Shown here: positions 41,408 to 50,381 of the stretch, piece after piece
Layout of the letters: the number at the start of each line of letters is the position of its first letter
Numbering within the stretch: position 1 is the first letter of the stretch
Assembly (NCBI GenBank): GCA_021807225.1
Contig: JAKAPI010000001.1
Coordinates: 81,028-145,027 of the forward strand
Direction of reading: 5' to 3'
Origin: an archaeon
Lineage (GTDB): Archaea; Thermoproteota; Nitrososphaeria; Nitrososphaerales; UBA183
DNA: 64,000 nt
The notes under the pieces: model-generated
Seen by the model: only the letters and a program-made list of their open reading frames with translations
Databases searched by the model: none
Told to the model about the DNA's origin: nothing
Translations under genes and position numbers: made by a program

Positions 41408-42369
41408 GCGACCAGCCCATGATCAGGGCCACGGACGTGGCCGTAGAGTACCGCATCGGCAGCAGAGTCACGAGGGCGCTGGACGGCGTTTCACTGGACG
41501 TGAAGCCTTCGGGCTACAAGCTGGGCGTCGTGGGGGAGTCAGGGAGCGGCAAGACCACCCTGGGCCTGACCATGATGAACTTGATCGAATCCCCAGGCCG
41601 GATAGTCGGTGGCAGGATGGAGTATGACGGGAAGAACGTCTTCGAGCTTCCTGAAAAGAGCGCCAGGGAGTTCAGGTGGAAGGAAGTCGCCATGGTGTTC
41701 CAATCGGCCATGAACGCCTTCAGCCCGGTGAAGCGAGCGTCAGACCACATCACCGAAGTGATCGTCGAAAGGACGGAAGCCTCGAAGTCCGAGGCGCGAG
41801 AGCGGGCGCTCAGCCTCCTCTCGGAGGTCGGCATCCAGAGCGACCATGCCGACGACTTCCCGCACGAGATGAGCGGCGGGATGAAGCAAAGGGCTATGAT
41901 CGCGATGGCGCTGTCTCTCTCCCCGAAGGCGCTCATCGCTGACGAGCCTACGTCGGCGCTCGACGTCGTGGTGCAGAAACAGATACTGCAGCTTCTCAAA
42001 CGCGAAGTATCCCGACTGGGGCTTTCGATGGTCTTCATCACCCACGACATCCCTCTCCTCTGGGGTCTCGTGGACGACGTGGCGGTGATGTTCGCCGGCG
42101 AGGTCGTCGAGAAGGGCCCGATCACGAAGATATTGAAGGAACCCATGCACCCTTACACGGAGCAGCTCATCTCTTCTCTCCTCACCCTGGACTCTGACGT
42201 GAAGATGTCAGAGGCGAAGGCGAGCATCTTCGCTCCGGTCGCGGAGCATGGGTGCAAGTACAGGTTCAGGTGCAAGTATGCCTTTGACAGATGCGCCCAC
42301 GAGAGCCCGAAGCCGAAGAGCCAGGGCCAGGTCATGGTCGCATGCCACAAATACGACAAACCCTCTTGA
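41404..42369 (+). CDS. ABC transporter ATP-binding protein, DppD type
   Basis: 321 residues from ATG 41404, in ATGA overlap with the permease. Walker A is GESGSGKTTLG, the signature MSGGMKQRAMIAMAL and Walker B LIADEPTSALDV, with the H-loop TITHDI-type sequence VFITHDIPLLWG. The C-terminal oligopeptide-transporter extension carries four cysteines (GCKYRFRCKYAFDRC and ACHKY), which may hold a metal or Fe-S cluster as in other family members. Confidence 0.94.
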   Translation: MSDQPMIRATDVAVEYRIGSRVTRALDGVSLDVKPSGYKLGVVGESGSGKTTLGLTMMNLIESPGRIVGGRMEYDGKNVFELPEKSAREFRWKEVAMVFQSAMNAFSPVKRASDHITEVIVERTEASKSEARERALSLLSEVGIQSDHADDFPHEMSGGMKQRAMIAMALSLSPKALIADEPTSALDVVVQKQILQLLKREVSRLGLSMVFITHDIPLLWGLVDDVAVMFAGEVVEKGPITKILKEPMHPYTEQLISSLLTLDSDVKMSEAKASIFAPVAEHGCKYRFRCKYAFDRCAHESPKPKSQGQVMVACHKYDKPS

Positions 42370-42380
42370 GCGTAGACCCC

Positions 42381-43355
42381 ATGGCTCCTCCCCTGCTCGA
42401 AGTCAAGAATCTCTCCGTGCATTTCTCAAAGTCGCTGGGCTTCCTCGACAGGGTCGGGAGGACCACGAAGGCGGTCGACGGCGTCAATCTCCAGCTCGGG
42501 GAGCTCGACGTCCTCTGCGTAGTGGGTGAGAGCGGCTCGGGGAAGACGACCCTGGGACGAACTATCGCGGCGCTGACCCGTCCGACCTCGGGGAACGTGC
42601 TCTATCGGGGGACCGATGTGACTAAGATGAGAGGAGCGCAGCTCCGCGGTTACAGGAAAGACGTCCAGATGGTATTCCAGGACCCCTTCGCGTCGCTCAA
42701 CCCGAGGGAGGACATCTACACAATCCTGTCTATGCCCATGATCAAACTGACGGGGGAGAAGGACAGGAAGAAGCTCCGCGAAGCTTGCGTCGCTCTGCTC
42801 CAGGACGTGGGGCTACAGGAAGACGTCCTCAACAAGCTCCCGCATCAGCTCAGCGGCGGGGAGAGGCAGCGGATCAGCATAGGGAGGGCTCTTGCCTCGC
42901 ACCCCAAGGTGTTGATAGCGGACGAGCCGGTGAGCATGCTGGACGCTTCACTCAGACTGAACTTCCTGAGCCTCTTCAACAGGCTGATGAAGGAGCACAA
43001 CATGTCGATACTTCTCATCACTCACGACCTTGCCACGGCCAAGGTGATGGGCGGGAGGACCGCCGTCATGTACCTCGGGAAGCTCGTCGAGCTGGGCCCG
43101 ACGGCCGACATACTCTCGGAGCCGCACCACCCATATGCGGAACTTCTGCTCGCTGCCTCTCCGCGTATGAAAGAAGACGCGGCTGCCGGCGAGGTGGCGC
43201 CGATGGAAAAGAGCGAGAAGGTGACCAAGGGGTGCGTGTTCAGGCCCAGGTGCAAATACGCCACGAGCGTCTGCGCCGAGGCTGACCCTCCGCTGGAGCC
43301 GAAGACAGAGGAGCACTTTGCTGCCTGCCATAACTGGATAAACAGAGCGAACTAG
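42381..43355 (+). CDS. ABC transporter ATP-binding protein, DppF type
   Basis: 324 residues from ATG 42381; a TTG at 42366 in a TTGA overlap with the previous stop is an alternative. Walker A is GESGSGKTTLG, the signature LSGGERQRISIGRAL and Walker B LIADEPVSMLDA. The C-terminal Cys motif (GCVFRPRCKYATSVC, ACHNW) matches that of the partner ATPase. It completes the five-gene ABC importer. The crotonase start follows after one base. Confidence 0.94.
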   Translation: MAPPLLEVKNLSVHFSKSLGFLDRVGRTTKAVDGVNLQLGELDVLCVVGESGSGKTTLGRTIAALTRPTSGNVLYRGTDVTKMRGAQLRGYRKDVQMVFQDPFASLNPREDIYTILSMPMIKLTGEKDRKKLREACVALLQDVGLQEDVLNKLPHQLSGGERQRISIGRALASHPKVLIADEPVSMLDASLRLNFLSLFNRLMKEHNMSILLITHDLATAKVMGGRTAVMYLGKLVELGPTADILSEPHHPYAELLLAASPRMKEDAAAGEVAPMEKSEKVTKGCVFRPRCKYATSVCAEADPPLEPKTEEHFAACHNWINRAN

Positions 43356-43356
43356 C

Positions 43357-44133
43357 ATGCCTTACTCGGACATCATAGAAGAGGACCGAGACGGCATACG
43401 GATAGTCAAGATGAACAGGCCGGAAGCGAAGAACGCGATCGGCGGCAAGATGGCCGCTGAACTTTTGGACGCCATAACCACGTTCGCTAGAAAGCCCGAC
43501 CTGAAAGCGCTCGTGCTCACGGGCGCCGGAGACGCGGCGTTCTGTGCTGGCGGTGACATCAAAGAGATGGAGGCCATGGACTACAGGGCGGCCAGAGAGT
43601 TCGCCGTCGCAGCGCACAAGCTTGTAGACGCGATCGAAGGGACCGGGAAGCCGGTCGTCTCTGCTGTCAACGGCCTGGCGCTCGGCGCGGGGTGCGATCT
43701 TGCGCTTGCCTGCGACCTTTGCTTCGCTTCACAGAGCGCAAGGTTCGGGTTGCCTTCGCTCAGAGTGGGAGTGATAACGCCCTTCGGGGGGATGAGCCGG
43801 TTGATCGACAGAGTGGGGGTTTCAAAGGCGAAATCGATGATTTTCACTGGGACGATCATCGGCGCGGAGGAAGCGAAGGCCATAGGAATCGCCTATTCGG
43901 TGCTGCCTGCGTCTGATTTCCTTCAGGGGACCGTCAGACAGGTACACGAGATATTGAAACGTACCCCCGCCGCGTTCGCGCTGGGCAAGAAGCTGCTGGT
44001 GGCGAACTCGACCTCGAAGAGCGCTGATGAGGAGGAGATAGAGCTCTACGCAAGCTGTTTCAGGACCAGCGACCAGAAGGAGGGCGCACTGGCGTTCAGG
44101 CAAAAGAGAGATCCGAACTTCACCGGGACTTGA
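43357..44133 (+). CDS. Enoyl-CoA hydratase/isomerase (crotonase) superfamily protein lacking both Glu
   Basis: 258 residues with crotonase fold: FCAGGDIKEME for the oxyanion hole, NGLALGAGCDLALACD and FGLPSLRVGVITPFGG. The two glutamates used by enoyl-CoA hydratase (Glu144, Glu164 in the rat enzyme) correspond to Asp in GCDLA and Ser in LPSLR. Simple hydratase chemistry is therefore unlikely; the superfamily includes isomerases, hydrolases and decarboxylases. It follows the ABC operon by one base and so is probably cotranscribed, perhaps acting on a derivative of the imported compound. Confidence 0.82.
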   Translation: MPYSDIIEEDRDGIRIVKMNRPEAKNAIGGKMAAELLDAITTFARKPDLKALVLTGAGDAAFCAGGDIKEMEAMDYRAAREFAVAAHKLVDAIEGTGKPVVSAVNGLALGAGCDLALACDLCFASQSARFGLPSLRVGVITPFGGMSRLIDRVGVSKAKSMIFTGTIIGAEEAKAIGIAYSVLPASDFLQGTVRQVHEILKRTPAAFALGKKLLVANSTSKSADEEEIELYASCFRTSDQKEGALAFRQKRDPNFTGT

Positions 44134-44225
44134 CGGGCGTTGTCCGGGTCGTCCTCCCAAAACCGCTTTAATCAGATTCGAAGAGAGCACGGCGTGGACC
44201 AAGCCCCCGACAGGAAGGAAGGGCC

Positions 44226-44996
44226 GTGAAGAACCAGTCCTTCCACCCGCACAAGATCAGAATCTACGAGGCTCCTAAACTGGACTTCGACCAGCTAAAG
44301 TCCCGGACTATCAGCACCCTGGACAAGCTAGGGCAACAGAGGTTGTCGACCGAACCTGGAGGATACACCCTTGAAAACTGGGTCAAGGGAGTGAACGTCC
44401 TCTTGGACGAGTTTGAAGAGAAAGCAGGCACGGCCAGGCTCTCCACAGAATATCTGGGAAGACGACGGGAACTTGACGCCCGGCTTTCCGGAACCATGTC
44501 CGTCGCGCAGACGGACGAGGAGATAGTCGAGCTTAGGAAGGAGATGTCCCAGATCGAAAAGAAGATAGAGGATGGACGGTCCACGGCGACCTTGAAGATC
44601 GAGGAGCTCAAAGCCGAAGAAGCGAAGTGCTCGAACGAACTCGAGCAGGAGCGAAGCCGCCTCGCCGCCGTCACCAAGATCCAGGCAGCCGACTCGTTCT
44701 TCAGTCGCCTGTTCGGCAGAGGCAAGGTCCAGCCAACAAGACCGGAGAGCAGGATCGATGAGCTCCAGTCAAGGCTGTCTTCCCTGTCAACAGAGATAGC
44801 AGAGCAGAAAGAGCTGCTAAAGAGCATCGACGCCCACGCTCCTGGCTCCAAATTCGCCGAGGACTGGGCTCAGCTGGATTCGATGGAGGCCAGGCTGAGG
44901 GGGCTGGACGACGAGAGGATAACGAAGAACCAATCGGCGAAGGAAAGAGCAGAGTTAGCGGGCTTGATCGCCGACGCGGTCTCGAGGATCCCATAG
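44226..44996 (+). CDS. Coiled-coil protein of unknown function
   Basis: 256 residues from GTG 44226. Residues about 85-150 and 180-215 are heptad-rich and strongly charged (EEIVELRKEMSQIEKKIEDG, ELKAEEAKCSNELEQERSRL), indicating two coiled-coil hairpin arms separated by SRLFGRGK. No membrane helix or catalytic motif is visible. A TATA-like CTTTAATC near 44166-44174 and a purine-rich GGAAGGAAG before the start suggest its own promoter and ribosome-binding site. No family recognised. Confidence 0.7.
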   Translation: MKNQSFHPHKIRIYEAPKLDFDQLKSRTISTLDKLGQQRLSTEPGGYTLENWVKGVNVLLDEFEEKAGTARLSTEYLGRRRELDARLSGTMSVAQTDEEIVELRKEMSQIEKKIEDGRSTATLKIEELKAEEAKCSNELEQERSRLAAVTKIQAADSFFSRLFGRGKVQPTRPESRIDELQSRLSSLSTEIAEQKELLKSIDAHAPGSKFAEDWAQLDSMEARLRGLDDERITKNQSAKERAELAGLIADAVSRIP

Positions 44997-45020
44997 GGCT
45001 GGGTCCGATAGCTAGGAGAG

Positions 45021-46247
45021 TTGTCCATGGCTGCTCGAAGAAAGATAGGCAAGACGGGGACGGGCCCGATGTCGGGCATCAAGGTCCTCGACCTGTCCAG
45101 AGCTCTAGCAGGGCCGTTCTGCACGATGATGCTCGCCGATCTGGGCGCTGATGTCGTGAAGGTAGAGCCGCCGGGGCGCGGCGACGAAACGAGGGCCTGG
45201 GGGCCGCCGTTCGTGAACGGAGAGAGCGCTTACTTCATGAGCGTCAACAGGAACAAACGGAGCATAGTAATCGACCTGAAGACCGACGCGGGAAAGGAGA
45301 CCCTGAGGAAGTTGGCCAAGAGGGCAGACGTCCTGGTCGAGAACTTCAGGCCGGGCACCATGGAGAAGCTGGGCGTCGGTTACGCGTCGATCAAGAAACT
45401 GAACCCGAAGATCGTCTACTGCTCCATCTCCGGCTTCGGCCAGACCGGCCCGTACAAAGACAGAGCAGGCTACGACCTCGTGATATTCGCCGAGAGCGGA
45501 CAGATGAGCATCACGGGGGAACAGGGCCGCCCTCCTGTAAAGGCAGGTGTGGCGGTGTCGGACATCGGAGCCGGGATGTACGCCGCTTTCGCCGTGGCCT
45601 CGTCTCTCTTCGCGCGGGGGAAGTCAGGGGATGGGGAGTACATCGATGTGAGCCTGTTCGAGGGGCAGATTTCTTGGCTGACCTATCAGGCGGGAAACTA
45701 CTTCGCGACCGGGAAAGACCCTGCGCGGCTCGGCTCAGCCCATCCGACCATCGCCCCTTACCAGGCCTTCAAGGCAAGCGACGGCTATTTCGTCATAGCG
45801 GTCGGCAACGACGAGCTCTGGCATGAATTCTGCGGGGCGATCGGGAGGGAGGAGCTCGAAGGAGACCAGCGCTTTGCGAAAAACCCCGACAGGGTCAAGA
45901 ACAGGTTGGAACTCGAGAGGATCCTTTCTGGGGTCTTCTCCGAAGCGAGCGCATCTGACTGGCTCACTAGGCTGAGGAAAGCCGGAGTCCCCTGCGGCGC
46001 GATAAACCCCCTCAGTCAGGTCTTCACAGACCCGCAGGTGCTGGCCAGGGACGTGGTGCTCGAAGCCACTCACAGCAAGGCAGGGAAGATCAAGCAGATC
46101 AGCATGCCATTCAAGATGGGCGGACACAAGTTCAGGGTGGAGCGGGCTCCGCCGACATTGGGCGAGCACACGGCGGAGATCTTGAAGGAAGCGGGTTACT
46201 CGAAGGGCGAGATCAAGCGGCTCATCGACTCCAAGTCTGTGGCTTAG
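45021..46247 (+). CDS. Class III CoA-transferase (CaiB/BaiF, formyl-CoA-transferase-like)
   Basis: 408 residues. The N-terminus GIKVLDLSRALAGPFCTMMLADLGADVVKVE and the segment NFRPGTMEKLGVGYASIKKLNPKIVYCSISGFGQTGP are diagnostic. The catalytic Asp that forms the acyl-anhydride intermediate is in GYDLVIFAESG. It transfers CoA between organic acids; the substrates are not predictable. TTG 45021 is given; ATG 45027 is possible. It may act with the crotonase and the acyl-CoA synthetase in the same region. Confidence 0.92.
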   Translation: MSMAARRKIGKTGTGPMSGIKVLDLSRALAGPFCTMMLADLGADVVKVEPPGRGDETRAWGPPFVNGESAYFMSVNRNKRSIVIDLKTDAGKETLRKLAKRADVLVENFRPGTMEKLGVGYASIKKLNPKIVYCSISGFGQTGPYKDRAGYDLVIFAESGQMSITGEQGRPPVKAGVAVSDIGAGMYAAFAVASSLFARGKSGDGEYIDVSLFEGQISWLTYQAGNYFATGKDPARLGSAHPTIAPYQAFKASDGYFVIAVGNDELWHEFCGAIGREELEGDQRFAKNPDRVKNRLELERILSGVFSEASASDWLTRLRKAGVPCGAINPLSQVFTDPQVLARDVVLEATHSKAGKIKQISMPFKMGGHKFRVERAPPTLGEHTAEILKEAGYSKGEIKRLIDSKSVA

Positions 46248-46294
46248 GCGCCGCGCCACGATCCGGTCTTCAGTTTTAATAAATCACAGGCGCT

Positions 46295-47140
46295 ATGTTC
46301 TGTGTGCGACGGTCGACCGGACTAGGACTGCTTGCCCTGACTGCTGTCGCGTTTCCGTTGCTGGCGGTTACTGTAGCCGCAAACTTGCAGGTCAGCCCAG
46401 GCGTCGCGTTCATCCCCCAGAACGCCCCATGCACATCCCACTGCCCCTCTTCCTCGTTCGTCACCACCCCTCAGACTGAGGTGAGCCCTCTGTGGTTCCA
46501 GCTCGTGCTCGTCCTGGCCGCCGCGCTGTTCGCGGTCTCTACCATCGTAGCCTGGCAGAAAGGAAAACGGGACCGCGGATGGAACCTATGGTCCATGGTA
46601 ATCATCCTTGCGGCCACCTACGGCCTGCTGACGCTCGCGAGGATCTACGGATCTTTCCCAGTCACGAGCTACGGTGCCGGAGCTTCGTCGATCGGATGGT
46701 TGGCCTACGTCCCACTGGCACTGATCTTGTGCGCTGCTGTTCTGGTCTTCTTCTGGAAATGGCAGAGGCCAGACATGACGCTCCCCGCCACGCCCCAGGC
46801 GGCACCTCGCCGTGCCGAAGCAGCCGCCGTAGTCGATGGAGCGATCTACTCGCTTCACACCGGGAGCGACCCCAGAAGCGTCATACTCGCATGCTACCGC
46901 TCGCTTTGCGAGCTCCTCCAGAACAAGGGGGTGGAGGGGTCTCCTTCCATGACCGCCAGGGAGTTCGAGTCCGCGGGCAGGTCTCTCCTTCCGGTCAGTC
47001 ACGAGGCGATCCACAGGCTCACATCCCTCTTTGAAAGGGCAAGATACAGCGACGAGGACATCGGACCAGGAGAGGCCGGCGAAGCGGAGGCGGTCCTCTC
47101 CGAATTCAGGGTCGAGATGGCGGGTGCGTCTGTGGGTTGA
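46295..47140 (+). CDS. Membrane protein with C-terminal DUF4129 domain
   Basis: 281 residues. Four membrane helices (near residues 10-29, 66-85, 98-115 and 132-151) precede a soluble domain of about 105 residues with ILACYRSLCELLQNKG, SMTAREFE and LTSLFERARYSDEDIG, which is the DUF4129 pattern. Such proteins, with MoxR and DUF58, form a widespread membrane-associated module. It overlaps the next gene by four bases (TTGA). Confidence 0.82.
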   Translation: MFCVRRSTGLGLLALTAVAFPLLAVTVAANLQVSPGVAFIPQNAPCTSHCPSSSFVTTPQTEVSPLWFQLVLVLAAALFAVSTIVAWQKGKRDRGWNLWSMVIILAATYGLLTLARIYGSFPVTSYGAGASSIGWLAYVPLALILCAAVLVFFWKWQRPDMTLPATPQAAPRRAEAAAVVDGAIYSLHTGSDPRSVILACYRSLCELLQNKGVEGSPSMTAREFESAGRSLLPVSHEAIHRLTSLFERARYSDEDIGPGEAGEAEAVLSEFRVEMAGASVG

Positions 47141-47547
47141 AAATCTCCGCGGTTCTCGGATACCTAGCGGTGGTCCTTGGCGCAGCCGCCGTAGTGGCCT
47201 CGCTACTCTTTTCATACGAGGGAGCTGTGGTTTCAGCCGTCCTCCTTGGGCTCGCCCTCGGGGCGCGCTCTGTCATCGCCGGGGCGCCCGTCCGTCAATG
47301 GGTCGCCCACAGGACGCCATCTGGCTCCAAGAAGGGCCCTGTCTCTTCTCTGGCGGTGACCATCAAGGACGCGAGGCGCGGCTCGTATTATTCCCAGTCT
47401 GAGATAGCGGTTATACTCCGGGGGTTGGGCCCGAAGGCGGGGCTTTCAGACCAGATCATGAAACCTCCAGAGGAGGGACGCAGGCTGAAGCGGGGAAGAT
47501 ACATGACAGAGCTCGAGAACACGATCAGGGTGCTGAAAGGTGTCTGA
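47137..47547 (+). CDS. Small membrane protein of the MoxR-DUF58 operon
   Basis: 136 residues from TTG 47137. Two hydrophobic segments (about 5-25 and 28-48) are followed by a basic soluble tail with SSLAVTIKDARRGSYYSQSEIAVILRGL and MTELENTIRVLKGV. No named family recognised. Archaeal MoxR loci often carry such a small membrane gene. Overlaps the moxR start by eight bases. Confidence 0.75.
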   Translation: MKISAVLGYLAVVLGAAAVVASLLFSYEGAVVSAVLLGLALGARSVIAGAPVRQWVAHRTPSGSKKGPVSSLAVTIKDARRGSYYSQSEIAVILRGLGPKAGLSDQIMKPPEEGRRLKRGRYMTELENTIRVLKGV

Positions 47548-48499
47548 AGAGTCCCTGGCGAAGGCCAACGCGGTCCGTAAGAGGGTGCTGGCCGAGGTCT
47601 CCAAGGCGATAGTGGGCAAGAGCGAGGTGCTGGACCTCCTGCTCCTGTCGATAGTTTCTGGGGGCCACGTCCTCATCGAAGACTATCCGGGGCTGGCCAA
47701 GACCCTCATGGCGAAGTCCATGGCTTCCGTCCTCGGGCTGGGGTTCAAGCGCGTGCAGTTCACCCCGGACCTCCTTCCCGCCGACGTGACAGGGAGCTAC
47801 ATGCTCAACACCAAGACTTCCAAGTTCGAGCTCAGGAAAGGCCCGATATTCACCAACCTGCTGCTGGCTGACGAGATCAACAGGGCACCGCCCAGAACCC
47901 AGTCGGCGCTTCTCGAGGCGATGCAGGAGAAGCAGGTGACGATCGAAGGGGAGACCCTGAAGATGGAGGAGCCGTTCACGGTCGTAGCTACCCAGAACCC
48001 CATCGAATACGAGGGGACGTATCCGCTCCCTGAAGCTCAGTTGGACAGGTTCCTGATGAAGGTCAGGGTGGGATATCCTGACGCCCAGGAAGAGCGAGAG
48101 ATCCTCAGGAAGCGGGAGGAAGCGATGACTGACGAACTCGCGTTAGACGTCGTTGCGACCCCTGACGAGCTACAGGTGATGAGGCGCGAGATCGAGCGCG
48201 TCCACATAGACGAAGCGGTAGAGCAGTACATTGTCCAGGTGGTCAGGAGCACCCGGAGCCACAAGGACGTCGACGTCGGCGCCAGCCCGAGGGGGACCCT
48301 GGCCCTGATGAAGCTCTCAAGGGGGAGGGCTTTCCTCGAGGGGAGGGGCTACGTGATACCTGACGACGTGAAGGCTATCGCCCTGCCGGCCCTGAGCCAC
48401 CGGCTGATCCTGAAAGCCGAGGGGTGGATGAAAGGGAACAGGCCCGAGGAAGTCATAAGCGAGATCCTCCTTTCCGTCCCCGTTCCCAAGGTCGACTAG
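47540..48499 (+). CDS. MoxR-type AAA+ ATPase
   Basis: 319 residues. Walker A is EDYPGLAKTLMAKSMA, Walker B LLLADEINRAPPRTQSALLEAM, sensor 1 VVATQNPIEYEGTYPLPEAQLDRF and the C-terminal lid GASPRGTLALMKLSRG. MoxR ATPases act as chaperones for metal-cofactor insertion or complex assembly, often with DUF58/VWA partners. The DUF58 gene starts seven bases after its stop. Confidence 0.94.
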   Translation: MSEESLAKANAVRKRVLAEVSKAIVGKSEVLDLLLLSIVSGGHVLIEDYPGLAKTLMAKSMASVLGLGFKRVQFTPDLLPADVTGSYMLNTKTSKFELRKGPIFTNLLLADEINRAPPRTQSALLEAMQEKQVTIEGETLKMEEPFTVVATQNPIEYEGTYPLPEAQLDRFLMKVRVGYPDAQEEREILRKREEAMTDELALDVVATPDELQVMRREIERVHIDEAVEQYIVQVVRSTRSHKDVDVGASPRGTLALMKLSRGRAFLEGRGYVIPDDVKAIALPALSHRLILKAEGWMKGNRPEEVISEILLSVPVPKVD

Positions 48500-48505
48500 T
48501 CGGGT

Positions 48506-49783
48506 TTGCTTACTCGAAAGGCCGGTCTGATAGCCGCCTTCGGGCTGTGGACCTTCGTCCTCGGGCTCGCGTTGGGGAGCCCTACCGTGCTGCTGGCCTC
48601 GGTCCCAGTGGTGCTGTATCTTGCCGTCATGCTGCTCGGTTCGCGCCCCCACATCGGGGTGACCGTCACCAGGACGATGCCTCCGACCCAGACGCACGAG
48701 GGCGATGAAGCCAAGGTGCTCCTGCGCGTCAGGAACGACGGGCCGAGCGTCGACCTCGAACTCGTCGACGAGCTGCCTCCGGGGATCGCAGTCTCAGGGG
48801 GGAGCAACCACATATTCGCGCGACTAAGCAATGGAGAGAGCCGCGACTTCACCTATGCGTTCTCTCCACAGCTCTTTGGAGCCTACACGTTCGGTCCCAT
48901 CCGCCTGAGGGCTTCTGACCGGGCCTCCATGAGGTACGAGGAGAAGGTCGAGAAACTCACGGGCACGCTGAGGGTGTATCCGAGGGTCGACTACATCAAG
49001 GGGGTCAGCCTAAGCTACAGGCGCCCCCGAAGCTGGCCGGGCGAGACCACGTCGAGGCGTGCGGGCCAGGGGCTCGAGTTCTACGGGATCCGGGAGCATC
49101 TGTCCGGGGACCCGCTCCGGAGGGTGAACTGGAAGGCTTCCGGTCGGACAGGCCGGCTGATGCTCAACCAGTTCATGAATGAAACAGGAGGGGAGACGGT
49201 CATCGTGCTGGACCTGCGGTCCACATCGAGGGTAGGGACTCCTCCCGACACGGTCGCAGCCCATTCTGTGAGGGCCGCGGCGACGCTGTCTTACCGCCTC
49301 CTCAGAGACAGAAACAGGGTGGGGCTCATGGGGATAGGCAAGTACCTCACCCGTGTCCCCCCAGGTTTCGGGCGACGTCAGTTTGAGAAGATACTGGCCG
49401 GGCTGGTCTCGTCTGAAGTCAGCGATGAGGACTGGGGCCTCGACATGGTGCCGTACTATATCGCGCTCTACTATTCGAGGATGGTCCAGCTGGTCCTGGT
49501 CACTCCGCTCGCTGACAGGAGGCCGCTCTACCTGACGGTCAACCTGGCGCGGAAAGGCTATGATGTGATTGTGGTCTCACCCTCCGTCGTCGGCCTTGAT
49601 CAGCCAAGGGGTCACGACCCGCGGACAGTCAGGCTCGCGAAGGAGCTGGCAGAGATCGACCGCGACCAGAAGATAGCGTCTTTGCGGAAGTACGCAAGGG
49701 TCGTCGACTGGAATCCCACGTTGCCCCTGGGGGATGCCTTGGAGGGATTGAGGGAGGATTGGAGAGCCAGAAGACGGGCATAG
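48506..49783 (+). CDS. DUF58 domain membrane protein
   Basis: 425 residues. Two N-terminal membrane helices (about 5-22 and 25-42) are followed by a beta-rich domain and the DUF58 signature DPLRRVNWKASGRTGRLMLNQF. A VWA-like segment (TVIVLDLRST) follows. DUF58 proteins are the usual partners of MoxR. TTG start at 48506. Confidence 0.9.
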   Translation: MLTRKAGLIAAFGLWTFVLGLALGSPTVLLASVPVVLYLAVMLLGSRPHIGVTVTRTMPPTQTHEGDEAKVLLRVRNDGPSVDLELVDELPPGIAVSGGSNHIFARLSNGESRDFTYAFSPQLFGAYTFGPIRLRASDRASMRYEEKVEKLTGTLRVYPRVDYIKGVSLSYRRPRSWPGETTSRRAGQGLEFYGIREHLSGDPLRRVNWKASGRTGRLMLNQFMNETGGETVIVLDLRSTSRVGTPPDTVAAHSVRAAATLSYRLLRDRNRVGLMGIGKYLTRVPPGFGRRQFEKILAGLVSSEVSDEDWGLDMVPYYIALYYSRMVQLVLVTPLADRRPLYLTVNLARKGYDVIVVSPSVVGLDQPRGHDPRTVRLAKELAEIDRDQKIASLRKYARVVDWNPTLPLGDALEGLREDWRARRRA

Positions 49784-50343
49784 CCGCGCTTGGGGCAAGG
49801 CTCGTCGGGGTTGCGGTCTTCTTCATCGTTTCCGTCCTCGACTTCGCCGTCACCACCGAAGCCGGCTTGGCCCACTTCGTTCAGCTAGGGGTGGCGGTCA
49901 GCTACGTGGTGCTGGCTGCCGGGATATGGTCTAGGAGACCTGACGCTGAGGTCCTCGCGTGGTTTATCCTCGGGACGGCTACTTTGCTTTCCGAAGCTGG
50001 CTCCGCCGAAGGCTCTCTATGGCTGGGGATGGCCACCGGAGTCGCCGTCGTCGCCATGGCCGACTTCCAGCACTCCGCTGCCATGGTCTACACGAGAAGC
50101 GGGAACGAGGTCGTCGACTTCGAGCAGGACTCGGCCCGGCTCCGGCTGTTGAAGAGCAGGGGGGCGGCGATCGTTGAAGCGGCGGGGGCGGGGTTGATCC
50201 TCTCTCTGGTCGGTGTCTCTCTGTCGCCAGAGATAGTCCTCCCCGGGCTATCCCCTTTGTTGGTAGGCATCGTAGCGGTGGCCGCCATCGCGATAGCCGC
50301 GTCGATAGTCGCCTTCGACCTAACGGCGCGTCCGAATGCTTAA
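49759..50343 (+). CDS. Multi-pass membrane protein of the MoxR operon
   Basis: 194 residues from TTG 49759, overlapping the DUF58 gene by 25 bases. About six hydrophobic helices (14-30, 40-57, 65-80, 86-103, 137-156 and 165-186), with a central cytoplasmic-type loop RSGNEVVDFEQDSARLRLLKSRG. No family recognised; its position suggests a membrane partner of MoxR/DUF58. Confidence 0.72.
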   Translation: MESQKTGIAALGARLVGVAVFFIVSVLDFAVTTEAGLAHFVQLGVAVSYVVLAAGIWSRRPDAEVLAWFILGTATLLSEAGSAEGSLWLGMATGVAVVAMADFQHSAAMVYTRSGNEVVDFEQDSARLRLLKSRGAAIVEAAGAGLILSLVGVSLSPEIVLPGLSPLLVGIVAVAAIAIAASIVAFDLTARPNA

Positions 50344-50381
50344 TTCGGAAGTAAAAACAGAGCCGAGCGAAGGCGAAGCGG

